From Epiperipatus broadwayi (lineage: Eukaryota; Onychophora; Udeonychophora; Euonychophora; Peripatidae), in NCBI GenBank assembly GCA_028023455.1, contig JAQFVV010013361.1, forward strand, positions 62,001-126,000: a DNA stretch of 64,000 bases. The letters are read 5' to 3'. Positions 1-11,539 of the stretch are shown here, in pieces (position 1 is the stretch's first letter; each line of letters starts with the position of its first letter). The position numbers and the translations under genes were made by a program. The notes under the pieces were generated by a model that was given only the letters and a program-made list of their open reading frames with translations, did no database searches and had not been told where the DNA came from.

Positions 1-556
1 TGTGTGAAGTTTAATTACCTTCCACAAGATTACAATTATATACATCGCTAAATTATTTATTTACATATATTCAAACTAATATAATTCAAAATCGAGAGTA
101 TTTAAAAATGAAAAACTTTCTTTTCCCTATGATATATAAACTAAATTTGTCAATTGAAATATCAGGCTCATAATAAATTCAAGTCTTGTTTTAATCACAG
201 TCAATAAGATTTGGTTTATATAAAAATAAGCTCTAAGGATAAGTTTACTCTATGCTTTTAAAACACCTATTGATGGGTGAGTGCATATAAATTTAATCTA
301 ATAGTACAAGTGTGAAGATTAATTTCTTTCTACAAGAATACAATACATTAAGTAAAATAACAGTTTTATGGGTACATAACTAATATAATTGCAGTAGTTA
401 TATCACTGCAAATAAATATCCCAGCTTTTAATTTATTAATAGCAACAGCACATTGAAGTCTGCGTTGCATATCACTCAAGCTAATGGTTGCTGAAGATTA
501 CCACATCACTTACTTACTTTTGACATCTAATCTCCATTTAGTAAATTCAGTTAGTT
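1..556. other. AT-rich non-coding stretch
   Basis: I see no gene, RNA or recognisable repeat here. The sequence is simple AT-rich DNA with stop codons in every frame. Confidence 0.5.
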
Positions 557-1390
557 TGATCATCATCATCATCAATCATTATCAATCCACTGCAGGATGA
601 AGGTCTCTCCAAGTTCAAACCATCTTCTCCACACCATGCACACTTTCTTATTCCATCCATCCATCTCACATGTGGTCTCTTTCTGGGTCTTTTACAATCT
701 CTTGGAATCCAGTTTAAGATTTCAATTGTCCATCTATTATCATCTTTTCTAGCAATATGTCCAGCCCAATTCCACTTCAGTCTTTTAATTTTTTCAATGA
801 GATCAATAACACCTGTTTGTTCTCTTACCCATTTATTGCATTTTCAATCTCTTCTAGTTACTCTCAACATGCATCTCTCCATACTTCTTTAAGTAATCTG
901 AAGTCTCTGTATTGTTTTTCTATTAAATGTCCAAGTTTCAAATCCATAAGTAAGAACTGGTAAAACACATTTATTATAAAACCTTTCTTTTCAAACACAT
1001 AGGCATATTTCCTTTTAGTATCAAATTATTTCTACCAAAAGCACTCCAACCAAGTTTAATCCTATGATTAATTTCATCCATTATGTTTCCATCTGTATTA
1101 ATAATCTGACCAAGATATTTGTAGCTGTTAACTTTTTCTAACTCATCATAATCAATCTTTATTTTCATATTTTGAGAAAATCCATTGAACATTACTTTAG
1201 TCTTTTTAACATGTATCTTTACTTTCCTACTTTCATCTGATAACTCCTGCAACATTTCATAAAGCTCTAAAGCATTATTTGCAAAAACAACTACATCATC
1301 TGCAAAATCTAAATGACTTAAATAATCTCCATTTATTTTCACTCCTTTAGATTCCCATTTTTATTCACAAAATACTTCTTGCAGCATAAA
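557..1390 (-). mobile_element. RTE-like LINE, 5'-truncated 3' end (LINE-A copy 1)
   Basis: This is the C-terminal half of a non-LTR retrotransposon reverse transcriptase plus its 3' end. The open segment 974-1342 contains the RT catalytic box HLDFADDVVVFA (FADD), then the thumb motif NSYKYLGQIINTDG and IKLGWSAFGR. Through frame breaks it continues to about 560 with the LKWNWAGHIARKDDNRWT and RKRPHVRWMDGI motifs typical of RTE/BovB-like C-termini. On the minus strand the element ends in a (GAT)n tail at 557-575, and the frame runs into this tail as aspartate codons. It is truncated on its 5' side near 1,390 and is not functional. Related copies lie at 19.5, 22.4, 37.2, 40.4 and 44.6 kb. Confidence 0.85.
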
Positions 1391-1715
1391 GGAGAAAAAT
1401 AAAAAAAATTGTCAAAAAAAAAAAAATGAATAATGAAATTTAACTTTTAATGATCAGCTAGATTTAAAAAAAATATTTCAAACTTATGTTTGTCTTATTC
1501 AGGGAGGAAAAATAAATTGGATGTTTTAAAAATGCATCTTAAAGTGAGAGAGGTTGGTTTGCCCTTTTGGGCTAATGAATGGCTGTGATATGATTGATCT
1601 AAAGTGAGAGATGCATTGAGATAAGAATAACATTTGAGAATATATATTTAGATGTATGTTGAGAGTGAAGATATTTTTGACAACCACACAAACAACGTTA
1701 AAAAGCTTGAAGGTC
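1391..1715. other. Intergenic, nothing recognised
   Basis: No coding or RNA feature is visible. Short A-rich runs occur near 1,415-1,425. Confidence 0.4.
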
Positions 1716-1797
1716 AAAAGATCAGCACAGCTGCCTTACAAGCAGTTGTCCCGGGTTAGCAGGTTTGCTTCCCGGCCGATGCTATGACACATGAAGA
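1716..1797 (+). mobile_element. tRNA-derived SINE, subfamily 1
   Basis: The segment has an A-box-like GATCAGCACAGCTGCC and a B-box-like GGTTTGCTTCCC, followed by the family 3' end GATGCTATGACACATGA and an A-rich tail. The same 3' end occurs at 9.1, 12.35 and 15.15 kb, and a variant at 47.4 kb. The 5' part of the tRNA-like head is missing. Confidence 0.7.
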
Positions 1798-2404
1798 AGA
1801 AAAAAAGCTTGAAGAAAAACTTGTGAAGTTGAAGAACATATATGAGAAACACGTTTAGATAATGCTAACTATAATAATGAAATTTTACTCATTGTAGAAT
1901 GTAAACAAAGCCTCAATAAAACTGGTCCACTTTTTATTATAAATAAATACATAAACTTCTTAATATTCTTTTTAATATTTCCAGAATAAAATCATTAAGT
2001 ACAGTATTCATTTTAATAACCTCACAAACCATTCAAAGTCCTTATAATATTAAATATTTCACACCGTATATTTTCTAATATTATATATACAAGTTGTTTC
2101 TTTTTTTTAGCCAAAGTAATCGAATATTTATATATAAATATATTGCAGGTGACGTTTTTAAACATTTTTATGAACATCGAAGACGTCTCAACAAACACAA
2201 TTCAAGTTTTTAAACATTTTTAAGAACATCGAACACATCTCAACAAGAATTTAGATGATCATTCATTATGGTCTAGCATGATCTGAGAAATCGTTTGTAA
2301 ATAACTCATAATCTAATAAAGGTTTGCACCATTTAGGAAACAAGTCAATGTCAGCCTAACCGTGTTTATAAAGAATATGCAATCAACAAGCTACTATTAG
2401 TGAA
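1798..2404. other. Intergenic; contains a 52 bp tandem duplication
   Basis: No gene is seen. A unit of about 52 bp starting GTTTTTAAACATTTTTA at 2,154 repeats at 2,206 with several differences; both carry the GAACATCGAA...TCTCAACAA core. Confidence 0.5.
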
Positions 2405-2462
2405 GTGTTGGTGGCCTAGTGGTTAGCATAGCGCGCTTCCCGGTCAACGCATTTGACATATA
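2405..2462 (+). mobile_element. tRNA-derived SINE, subfamily 2, internally deleted
   Basis: It begins TTGGTGGCCTAGTGGTTAGC, a good tRNA A box, then jumps to GCTTCCCGGTCAACGCATT and the family end TGACATATAT. The middle part, including half of the B box, is deleted relative to the copies at 53.45 and 62.83 kb. Confidence 0.7.
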
Positions 2463-5400
2463 TATAAACAAGCTATTAATATTTTTTTTTTTAAAAAAAA
2501 AACAACTTAATTGTAATAAAAGATAGAAAAATATATATTAATTCAATGACTATCGTAATAAAATAGTATCATTTAGTTATTGTCAAATAATTTATAATTT
2601 GCTTTAAATACTATAATGATTTGTTTTATTAGATGATCTAATCTCAGAAAAATTAGTGCTCGAAAGATTTATTTTTATTGCTGCTTTAGCAACGTAGTTA
2701 CTCTTGTTAAAGATATTAAACAGTTCTATTATAACGAGCAATATAATACAACTATTTTCTAAAATCATCAGTTATAAAGGTCAGGAGAATTTCCTGTCAA
2801 AATGACCAACTCTTCCATATCATGTCTTTTTGCAGTGATGATAAGAAAAGGAGAAAAGAGGGAAAAAATAAACTCCATGTAGATTTGGCCAACTAGGAAA
2901 CCGAAAATGACTAACGGAAAAATGTAATATGGGAAATGAAGCATTTATTTATCTAGTAACAAGATAAAATTTTTCTTTTAATTTTAAAATATATTTCCCC
3001 TCCCCTAACTCTTTCATTGTTTTCGTTAGTATGAGAGAAATTATTATTTAATATATAAAGATATTTATAATTTAGACTTTTATATATAATTATCGTATAA
3101 ATAATTATAATAAAGTTTTATTTTTTTTAGCATAAAAATTACAAATTCTGAGCTGGAAAAATAATAGTTGGTTATTTTTTAAAAACCTCTCAAATTCCAT
3201 CCAATTTTACTTGTCAATATTTGCAATTTTAATAATTTGCTAAAATAGAAATTGCGTTATTGTTCTTAAATAAAAATGAATTTTATGAAAGTAAGTTCAT
3301 TAATACCTTCTCTGAGATCAAAAAACAAATAAGTTCTTGTAAGCATTCTTATAACTATGTTTTTCGCTGTTGTGACCCTAGTGAATCTTTTAATAATATT
3401 AATAATTTTAAATAGTGCGCTGTGTGGTTCGGTACAGTGCATGCATACTCTAGAACTCAAGGTCCGCGGATCGATGACCAACCATATCACTTCCGGAGAA
3501 CTTCTTACGAATTATTCAGCAATAATCTATCCGATTATTATTATTTCAAATATTCTTTTATGATTAAAGTTCCCCACCATTAGTAATGTCACATGGTATC
3601 TCTACTTCTAGATTAGCATATCAGCCTACATTATTCATAATCTCTACTTCTAGATTAGCATATCAGCCTACATTATCCATAATTTAGGCTATGAATATGA
3701 ACGAAACTTAACATTTTATCAGGTTTCAATCAATTGAATTTTTTCCTCCAAAATAGCCAGCCCAGGATAAGGGTAAATAATCATTCAATTATCATTTGCT
3801 AGAGATTAAAAATTTCAGGTGAATCCCACATTTGTTAGATGAAAATCAGTGCAATTACTCAACTTATAGTTTACATCCATCTTTAAAAAGAGATGTAAAA
3901 GGTATGATTTAAAAATTTATTGTACTATTTTGTAATGTGAAAGCTAGAATAATTTTATAATTTGTACCAGATGTTTGGAAAGCAATAACAAACCACTACA
4001 GCATTTAGTAGTTTTAGTTCTTTCATTTATTCTACTCTTTAGTCCTTTAATTTAACAAGAAATCTATCCTTTTGTACATCCAGAATTATTTTAGTGTAAT
4101 AATTAAAGTATGAATTGTGAATCTTATTAAATTTAATATTTTCTGTCTATTAAGTGATTTTTTAATTTTTTTTTTTTTAAATAAGATGTACAGCATGCAA
4201 TATTAGCTGCAATAAAGCTGAATATTCTAAATAATACTCAGGAATAAATGAATCCTAAAATTATACAAGCAAGAACTATTCATTATTTTATTAGCAGTCA
4301 CCTTTTTAAAGAATATTGCTGTAGAAAAAAAATACTGAGATATTTAAAAGTTAAATAATAAGTTAAAATCAAGTTGGTTTGTTTTAAAAAATATATATAG
4401 AATATTTTATTCTGAAATTTGGTTACAGCTCATACAATAAAATTAGAAATAGGATACATCGAATGGTATTCAGAGAGGTAGAAGTTCAATATTGACACAT
4501 CTTGCATGGCACAAGCTAGAAGGACTAATATGATGCATAGAGGCAAAGGAACAAGCCTGGGATTTGGTATCTTGGTGGCAGGTGACTACAATTGCATGTC
4601 TCGAAATGTACAAAGATAGTTCTAAACTTTTGTCCATGGAAAAACACAGCTTTGTATAGGTAAACTGATCCTTCAGAATGGAAGTCGATGTTCTAATACT
4701 CAGGGTCTGGGCAATAGGTTTGAGGAGGAAGGCAAGTCATAATAAATCCCAAAGAAATGCACACAAATCAGCCCCTTACATGACTGTCATAGAAAATCAC
4801 AAATTGAGGCAGAATACCATTAATCAAAATACCATAATTCAAAATTTTTCACTATCCACTCAAAATTATGAAGTTTTGTATTTCTGAAGGTAAGTAAGTG
4901 GTGATGGTATTTTAGTTGTACTTGCATGTTGGACTACTTTCACCACCTATTATTAAATATTGAATGTCTTTAAAAAATATTTAAACTTTATTTAAATTTT
5001 CCAACATAATGTTTTAAGTAGTATTATTCTTCTCTATTCTTCTTGTAACAGACCCGATCAGTGACAGTACTAGCATAAGAATTAAATCTGGACCTTTAGA
5101 TTATTGAATTTTTAAGATAATATTCTAATAAATTGAGATTCTCTGCCAAAGAAAACATATAGTAGAAATTTTTAATACTTATCTATGATTTTCTTCCTGA
5201 TTTCTCCACTTTTTGTTAAAAGTAAATTTGTTCTGGTCTTTAAAATTTTTTTTCAAGAATCTAAAGTTCCAGATTAGAATCTCATGCTACTATTGTCACT
5301 GGTCAGGGCAGCAATATCTGAAAGAGAGAGTAAAATAATATCACTGGAAACATTGCATATACACTAATCTGGATGCTATTAATAGTTGAATGCAATTGGA

Positions 5401-5865
5401 AAATTTAAATAAAGTTTAATTTTTTTTCTAAAGTCATTCGATATTTAATGTTAGATGATGAGAATAAGCCACCATATAAGTACAAAATATTGTTTTGATT
5501 TATTATTTTGATTACTACTGTATAAAAATTTTGTACTGCTATAAATATAAATATTTTCAGTGCTTTAAATTATAGTATTTATTATTCATAAAATAAATTT
5601 ATATAATATTCAAAAAGTATTTTGATATATACAAACTATAGATAATAAAATCGATATTTATTTCAAATTTCTCAAACTTTGCAGTAAAAATTAAAAAAAT
5701 CCACAGATCCAAAAAAGCCCAGGAATTAGAAATTTTAGATTAAGCTGTATATAATATCACGTGTCAGTTTTTAAATATGTTTATTTGATGTTTTGCAATG
5801 CTGTCCTTTAACATCTGTAACATTTTAGATAATTAAAGTTTTTCATTATATTTTCTTTCCAATCA
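2463..5865. other. Long intergenic stretch, no gene found; 42 bp tandem duplication at 3,599-3,682
   Basis: Short open frames exist on both strands (for example two overlapping ones around 3.3-3.5 kb) but none shows a known domain or codon signal. A 42 bp unit containing TCTACTTCTAGATTAGCATA occurs twice in tandem at about 3,601 and 3,643, differing at one or two bases. The segment 4.44-4.88 kb is less AT-rich than its surroundings but I recognise nothing in it. Confidence 0.45.
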
Positions 5866-5990
5866 TTTTGTTCTGACAAAAACAATCAATGATACTCTTC
5901 TTTAGAATGTTTTGGGGATAATTTTTATAATCTAAATGAGGAAAAGATCTTCATCGTGAATATCATGCTCACATTTATAAAAAAAAATGG
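5866..5990 (+). repeat. Dispersed repeat of unknown class, copy 1
   Basis: This segment aligns by eye with 39,829-39,975. Shared words include AAAACAATCAATGAT, CTTCTTTAGAATG and TTTATAAT at matching spacing. The overall identity is perhaps two thirds. The minus strand at the second copy is open for 79 codons, so this may be a fragment of a coding transposon, but no domain is recognised. Confidence 0.45.
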
Positions 5991-6694
5991 GGAAAATACT
6001 TTGAGCAATGCTTAAAATACTTACCAAGAAAACAAATGATTAAAATCTGGGGAGGATCAGCACCTACAGCATGCGAAATATGGAAATAAATAAATTATGA
6101 AAAGAAGATATACAATGGACAAAGGCATAATAGCAACCAGCTAAAGATAAAATTAAGACTGACTCTAATCAGCAACAAATTGTGATATCCAATTACTAAC
6201 ACCCACTTATATAAGGATATATAATTTATTAAAGTAATGTATAAAAAATTGTAAGTAACCAAAAACAAAATAAGATTGTAAAACAACAAAACCTTATAAA
6301 TTTGTATATATAATGTCTTTTACTAAAGGTAAATACTTAAAATAAAATAAAAAATATCATAGTATACTTTTTACAAAATTTGTTACCAATCAATCACCTT
6401 CTACACCCACTTTAATAAAGATGGTCTAATATAAACAATGATTATAATATAGGACAAATATTCTAAAGGTAAGAATAATATCATACACAAGAATATTAAA
6501 GACTCCAATTATAATTTTATTAGCAAAACAGTTGAAAGAAGGTGTTATTAGCATAGTATAAAACCTCATATGCATGAATTAGAAACAATCTTACTATTTT
6601 AATGATATATATATACTAAATAGTGATTAATGATAATTTTAGTATTAATTTTTAATATTGAAATACAAGTATAGTAAATATATTTTAACTATAT

Positions 6695-6790
6695 GTAATT
6701 AAAGAGGAATTGAACTCAGATTTTCAAACTCCTTACGTAATCTACTCCATCCAATATAACCAATACACATGACCACATACATAAGAAAAA
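6695..6790 (-). mobile_element. tRNA-like SINE segment adjoining the hammerhead repeat
   Basis: On the minus strand a tRNA-like A/B-box region ends in a B-box-like GAGTTCAATTCC. The same arrangement lies at 14.15-14.33 and 18.90-18.99 kb, each time next to a hammerhead-like repeat on the plus-coordinate side. It is decayed. Confidence 0.45.
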
Positions 6791-6792
6791 GA

Positions 6793-6850
6793 TAAATGAT
6801 ATCCAATATATTTATTCCATCACTCTTCATTTGTTCTGGATCATCATCTC
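6793..6850 (-). ncRNA. Decayed hammerhead-like repeat RH1, copy 1
   Basis: On the minus strand the stem I halves GATGATCC...ACAA and TTGGATATCAT are still recognisable. The catalytic box has changed (ATGAAGA in place of CTGATGA), so this copy should not be active. Confidence 0.4.
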
Positions 6851-7139
6851 TCACAGCTATAATGATAGGCAAGTCCTTTGGTAATAAAAACCACATATAA
6901 TACTTTTCATAATTTTTGAATGTTCAAGAACCTTGTTCTGTTATATCCAGTGGATAAACTTCTTATAAACTTCTGAACAACAAACCATTGGAATATTTGG
7001 CATGCATATTTTGATATTGTGGTAGAGTGATAAACTCTGGATATCAATTTCATGGATTGCAACCTACCTCTGTCCACTTTCAGTGCTTAAATTTCTTTTG
7101 AATTCACTGGAAATAAATTATTCACTTACTACATAAGTT

Positions 7140-7640
7140 AAATGAAGAATAGCATTGGCAAAGGAGACATTTGTGAAGAGAAAGATATTTTGTGGGCCTT
7201 TGGAAAGAGAATTAAGGAAGAGATTAATTAAAGGTTATGTGTGGAGTGTATTAATGTATGGTTGTGGGACATGGACATTGAGTAATAGAATTAAAAATGA
7301 TTGGAAGCTTTTGAGATGTGGACATGGAGAAAAATGGAAAGGATCAGTTGGATGAGTAAAATAACAAATGAAGAAGTTCTGAAAAGAGTTAATGAGGAAA
7401 GAAGATTGATTGAAAATATCAGAGAGAGAAAGAGAAACTGGATTGGACATATATTAAGAAGAGATTATAGTTTAATGAAAGATGTTTTGGACGGAATTGT
7501 GAGTGGAAATATAAAGAAAGAACGGAAGAGATTGACATTATTGGATGATATAAGAGATAGAAAGGCTTATGGGGGATGGAGGAAATGGGCAAGGAAGAGA
7601 ATGGAATGGAAGAATGGATGAACTGATGTAGTGACTACTC
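7140..7640 (+). mobile_element. LINE C-terminal fragment (LINE-B)
   Basis: Two overlapping reading frames, 7,155-7,300 and 7,301-7,621, together give the C-terminus of a non-LTR retrotransposon polyprotein. The first contains SVLMYGCGTWTLSNR. After a frameshift near 7,300 the second continues EAFEMWTWRKMERISWM, KITNEEVLKRV and RKRNWIGHILRRD. These are the conserved motifs downstream of the RT thumb in many animal LINEs. The segment is not closely similar to LINE-A. The 5' end is truncated and I see no clear tail after the stop at 7,619. Confidence 0.8.
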
Positions 7641-9099
7641 TCTGGACCTGCTTTCCTATTGGACAGACTACTATTGACTACATAAGACAATAGCACTTCT
7701 TTTTTTATATAGTTTGTCAAACAATTTTATTTCCATTTATCCTAATTGTTTTGACTGAATCTGAAGCTTTCATCATAAATGAAAAATTATTATAAAAAAT
7801 TAAAACTATCTCTGATTAAAGCTACAAGTTGAACTAAAACTGTTAGAAAGAAAAATAATAAAGTGAATAAAAAGTTGAGAGAACTGATATTATATAATTA
7901 AATACTTATTATCAGTTGCTAATTGATAGAAAGTTAAATAGATTCAAAGTAAATCAGTAAGTACACCTTTTATAGACTGAGATGTTATAAAATCTTTAAT
8001 ATTGGATGCCAGTGTTTGAAACAAAGCACTAATCTTTGACTTAAGTTCAAGCTTGGTAAATATTTTAATAATTTCTAAGATAGATAATTAAAACACATTC
8101 AGAGGTAAAATAGGTTTTTGATAATTACTACTATTTTGATTAGATTAATTAAATATTTTACTGTCTATGAAAATAAACAACTCTAAAATTAGTATTCCTG
8201 GATTGTTAAACCAATCCAAGACCAATGTTGTAACATTACCATGAATTTTGCAAAACAAGTAGAAGGTCATTCAAATGAATTATTTGAATGGTATCTAGTT
8301 TTAGGTTTTTCAGATGTTTTGTAAATTTAAGATAAGTGATGTCAAATAGGTGGTTAATGTGCACAGTTAATTAAGGTGCAACTTGAATTGGGGAAAAATT
8401 AAATGATTATAATTTTTTAAACAGAAACTATTTCTGAGTTATTAATTTAGCGTTTGGGTTTGCTAAGCTAAGAGGTTAAAAGATAAGATTAAAAGTTTAG
8501 AATTCATATTATAAGTGAGTAAAAATATCTGATCATATTTTATGAAAGCCACTACCTTTATGTAGTTTTTATATCTAGATATGAACCATCAGAAAGCATG
8601 AGAAAGATTTATTAAAAAAAGACTTTACCACACATGGAAGTAACTCATTTTTTTCATATTAATGTTTGTTAAAAGTTAACTTTTTTTTATATTTAGATTA
8701 AAAAATATGATTTTAAATAATCTAAGCTATAATCCTGGATTTGGGGTAACAGTAAACTATTTTGCATTTAGCACGCATAAAATTGCAGTGAAGTTTTGAT
8801 ATCCAATGTATCAATATAAATCACTTCAATTATATGCTATCCAAAAAAAAAAAAAAAACATGAATAAAAAAAAATAGAGATTTGAATTTGTAAATTTAGT
8901 AAACTTTGCAATTCTATATCACTTACAGTATGACAGCAGCCATTTTCTCATCTTAGAATATCCACTTTTAGATTTATCCAACTTTATTTATTACTCACAT
9001 TTTTTCATATTAAGTAAGTTCAAAATGCTGTTACTTTTTCTTGCATTTCCCTCTAAAAATTTTAGTATATTGTAGTATTTCATTTAATAATATGTGTTT
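7641..9099. other. Intergenic, nothing recognised
   Basis: AT-rich with several A homopolymers (for example 8,843-8,860). I see no gene, RNA or repeat I can support. Confidence 0.45.
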
Positions 9100-9104
9100 T
9101 TTCT

Positions 9105-9196
9105 GTGTCATAGCATCAGCTGGGAAGTGAAACCGCTAACCCGGGCAACTGTAAAGCAGCTGTTGCTGACCTCTCAACCACCAATGCTTGACTAAT
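9105..9196 (-). mobile_element. tRNA-derived SINE, subfamily 1
   Basis: On the minus strand it reads GTCAAGCATTGGTGGTTGAG, then an A/B-box region with GCGGTTTCACTTCCC, then the family 3' end GATGCTATGACACAG. It is similar to the copies at 12.35 and 15.15 kb. Confidence 0.75.
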
Positions 9197-9518
9197 AAAA
9201 TGTTTTCTAAGCATAAAGTTAGAAACTCTACAAAATTTAAAAGAATTCACATAATAGTTTATTTAACTGATAAAGCAAAAGTGTTGATTCAGTAATGGAA
9301 GAAAAAAAATCACATTCCAAAGTAGGTTTATGTTCAAAAGAAAAATAATCTATTAAAGAATAGTAAAAAAAGAAAAACCTATAAATGCCTTTGCTGTTTG
9401 TGCTTCTGGGATGGCTAAAGTTGTACCAATATTAAAAGATAACTTTAAATATATTAAATAACCAATACATAACCATACATTCTTTTCAAATCATATGAAT
9501 AAAAATACAATAAAAGAC

Positions 9519-9580
9519 AAATGATCCCCAAGTTGCATTTCATACTGAACCAGCACTCATCAGTTGTCCCGATCACCATC
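9519..9580 (-). ncRNA. Hammerhead-ribozyme-like core, RH1 copy 2
   Basis: On the minus strand: CAA (stem I), CTGATGA at 9,557-9,563, stem II GTGCTG/CAGTAT with a GTT loop, GAAA at 9,538-9,541, then TGCAAC and TTG closing stem I. A second stem I block pairs TGATC with GATCA. All invariant hammerhead bases except the cleavage-site trinucleotide look intact. The family is described under RH1 at 17.38 kb. Confidence 0.6.
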
Positions 9581-9589
9581 AGCCCTATA

Positions 9590-9735
9590 TATTTTTATTA
9601 TATGTATAGTATTTCTCAATAGTAAATTGTTATATTTTGATTTACAAGTACAAATATACTCTATGCACAACTTTGATACCCATCCACTCAAGATAAATAC
9701 AATAATAATTATTATTAATCATTTATTAAACTTTT
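9590..9735 (-). repeat. RH1-associated dispersed repeat body
   Basis: The words ACAACTTTGATACCCATCCA and AGATAAATACAATAAT are shared with 12.75-12.84 kb and 17.08-17.13 kb. These copies suggest that the RH1 hammerhead belongs to a repeat of roughly 300-400 bp. Confidence 0.5.
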
Positions 9736-9740
9736 TAGTA

Positions 9741-10264
9741 AAGGACTGAATTTATCATAGGAGATGTGTATAAGTAAAACATTTCTGTAGACTTTATTGT
9801 ATTGTAACAGAAAGATTAAAGTCTAACTAATAATCTGAAATGGTTAACTCCAAGCTATTGATGACTGCATAAATTCTGAAGTCAATTCAAATGTGAAACA
9901 ACAAAACAATTGGAGAGGCTAAATCTTTTCTTCTGATAATGAGATATAAATCTTTAAAATTAAAAAAAAAATTATTGCAGAAAAAAGTATTGTCTAGAAT
10001 AAGTACTGGTATTTATTTAATTATGATGAAACTGAATTGATCTGATATATCAATGGTGTTTATAAGGTCAATAATCTAACATTTCACTATTTTCCGTTTC
10101 CAAAATAGAGTTATTATTCAGCAAGTTTATTATTATTATTGAATAAATGTGCAGGAATAAACATGCACACATTCAGTACTGTATATATATAAATGTGCTT
10201 TTTCAATTATATGATTAATAACTGCATTATTTTTTAAAATGTTGTTTATACTATAATATTAATT
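9741..10264. other. Intergenic, nothing recognised
   Basis: AT-rich sequence without supportable features. Confidence 0.4.
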
Positions 10265-10266
10265 TA

Positions 10267-10480
10267 TTCAAGAAGTATAATACTACTCTTTCTTATTGCA
10301 TTGCCAAATGTATACCATATATTACTACTGTTACACAATGTTTTATTTACTACCCTTTCTTAGAGTTTACAGTTTCAATTGCACCAACAATCTTCTTCAG
10401 AACTTTATATGTTCTAACCTCAACTGTTACAATCTTCGTTCTTCTTATCCAAACTCTATTTTCAGTATCCCTTTATCTTC
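10267..10480 (-). repeat. RH2 repeat unit 1 with hammerhead-like core
   Basis: First of two direct repeats with a period of about 214 bp, both starting TTCAAGAAGTATAAT. On the minus strand the unit has CTGAAGA at 10,394-10,400, stem II GATTG/CAATT (one G-U pair), GAAA at 10,373-10,376 and then CTGTAA. This matches the hammerhead consensus CUGANGA-stem-GAAA. Confidence 0.55.
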
Positions 10481-10699
10481 TTCAAGAAGTATAATAACTA
10501 CTCTTTCTTATTGCATTGCCAAATGAATACCATATAATACTAAATTGTCCAAGCACATTAGTACTGTTACGCAATATTTTATTTACCACCCTTTCTTACA
10601 GTTTACAGTTTTGATTGTCACAGTAATCTTCTTCAGAACTTTATATCTCCTAACAGTGCCCTTCCTTACATTTTACAGTTTCAATTGCCTTAGAAATCT
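10481..10699 (-). repeat. RH2 repeat unit 2 and a third partial unit
   Basis: The second direct unit starts at 10,481. Its minus strand has CTGAAGA at 10,630-10,636 but AAAA in place of GAAA, so the ribozyme core is degraded. A third, partial core follows at about 10,668-10,700 with CTAAAGA. Confidence 0.5.
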
Positions 10700-10830
10700 T
10701 CTTTAGTTGAGGTTAGGAGATATAAAGTTCTGAAGAAGATTGCTGGGGCAATCGAAACTGTAAGAAAGAGTAGAAAATAAAGCATTGTGTAACAGTAATA
10801 AAGTGCTTGGACAATTTAGTATTATATGGT
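10700..10830 (+). ncRNA. Inverted RH2 unit with near-canonical hammerhead core
   Basis: On the plus strand: GGAGATATAAAGTT, CTGAAGA at 10,730-10,736, stem II GATTGC/GCAATC closing a TGGG loop, GAAA at 10,754-10,757, then CTGTAAG. The unit is the reverse complement of the preceding direct repeats (the words AGTTCTGAAGAAGAT and AATTTAGTATTATATGGTA are shared), so units 2 and 3 form a palindrome. The 38.17 kb copy has GATTAC/GTAATC, a compensated stem II change. Confidence 0.6.
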
Positions 10831-11097
10831 AATATGAATTTATATATGCTACTATACGTATAAACAACATTCATGATATATATGTGTGTGTTGAAAACTA
10901 TATTTCAAAAAATATTACAGCAAATAATATGTATTCCATTGTAAACAAAACTTTTAAACTAAGTGTGAGTTATTGTCCACTAAATGAATATACGCTAGGG
11001 AGATTGAACCAAATTATAGTGGATATCCTGGCTCCACTGTGTTATTAATATCTCTCTATTAGTAAACATATATATATAGATTTATCAGAAAAAAGGC

Positions 11098-11155
11098 AAA
11101 TGATTCCCAAGACTGCTAAACTAGCTTCAGTCAGTTGATCCAGATCATCAGGTTC
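11098..11155 (-). ncRNA. Decayed hammerhead-like repeat RH1, copy 3
   Basis: Minus strand: GATGATC and CAA of stem I, a damaged core CTGACTGA, stem II AGCTAGTTTAGC, CTTGGG and ATCATTTG. The GAAA box is lost. The family assignment rests on flanking words shared with 17.38 and 19.0 kb. Confidence 0.4.
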
Positions 11156-11410
11156 TCTCAAATGTCTTTAATTGATATCTAGTGATAATAATAATATTTT
11201 CGAGCCTAATAAATCATTATTAATAACAAATATATTTAGCTAGAAGATGGTAAATTGTCATTAAATTTGTATAAAAATTGTACACATAAAGAAGCTTTTT
11301 GACAAAAGTGCATTACGGTCGAACAAAAAAAAAACAACCTCTCCTATCATACATTTGCATTTCTTTTTCATTTCAATATTTGTTACCTAGTCTTTTCTAT
11401 TGTAAAATTT

Positions 11411-11502
11411 TATACATATACGAAAAAAAAATTTTGAAAATCAAAATTAGAGTTTAGATCCTCTAGGATCATTTTCAAAAATTTTTTTCGTATATATATA
11501 AG
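11411..11502. repeat. Short palindrome, about 30 bp arms
   Basis: The arm ATACGAAAAAAAAATTTTGA returns as its reverse complement (TTCAAAAATTTTTTTCGTAT) around a central GATCCTCTAGGATC, itself palindromic. It could be a fold-back element or a hairpin-forming regulatory structure. There is no coding potential. Confidence 0.6.
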
Positions 11503-11539
11503 TGGGATTAAATTTAAAAAGACAGTAATTATTTTAGTT

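Noticed and set aside
2760-2830. Another CTGATGA box on the minus strand as hammerhead
   Set aside because: No following hairpin plus GAAA at the right distance.
3266-3563. Overlapping open frames on both strands (74 and 68 codons)
   Set aside because: No domain, AT-driven composition, each the antisense of the other; no promoter or splice context.
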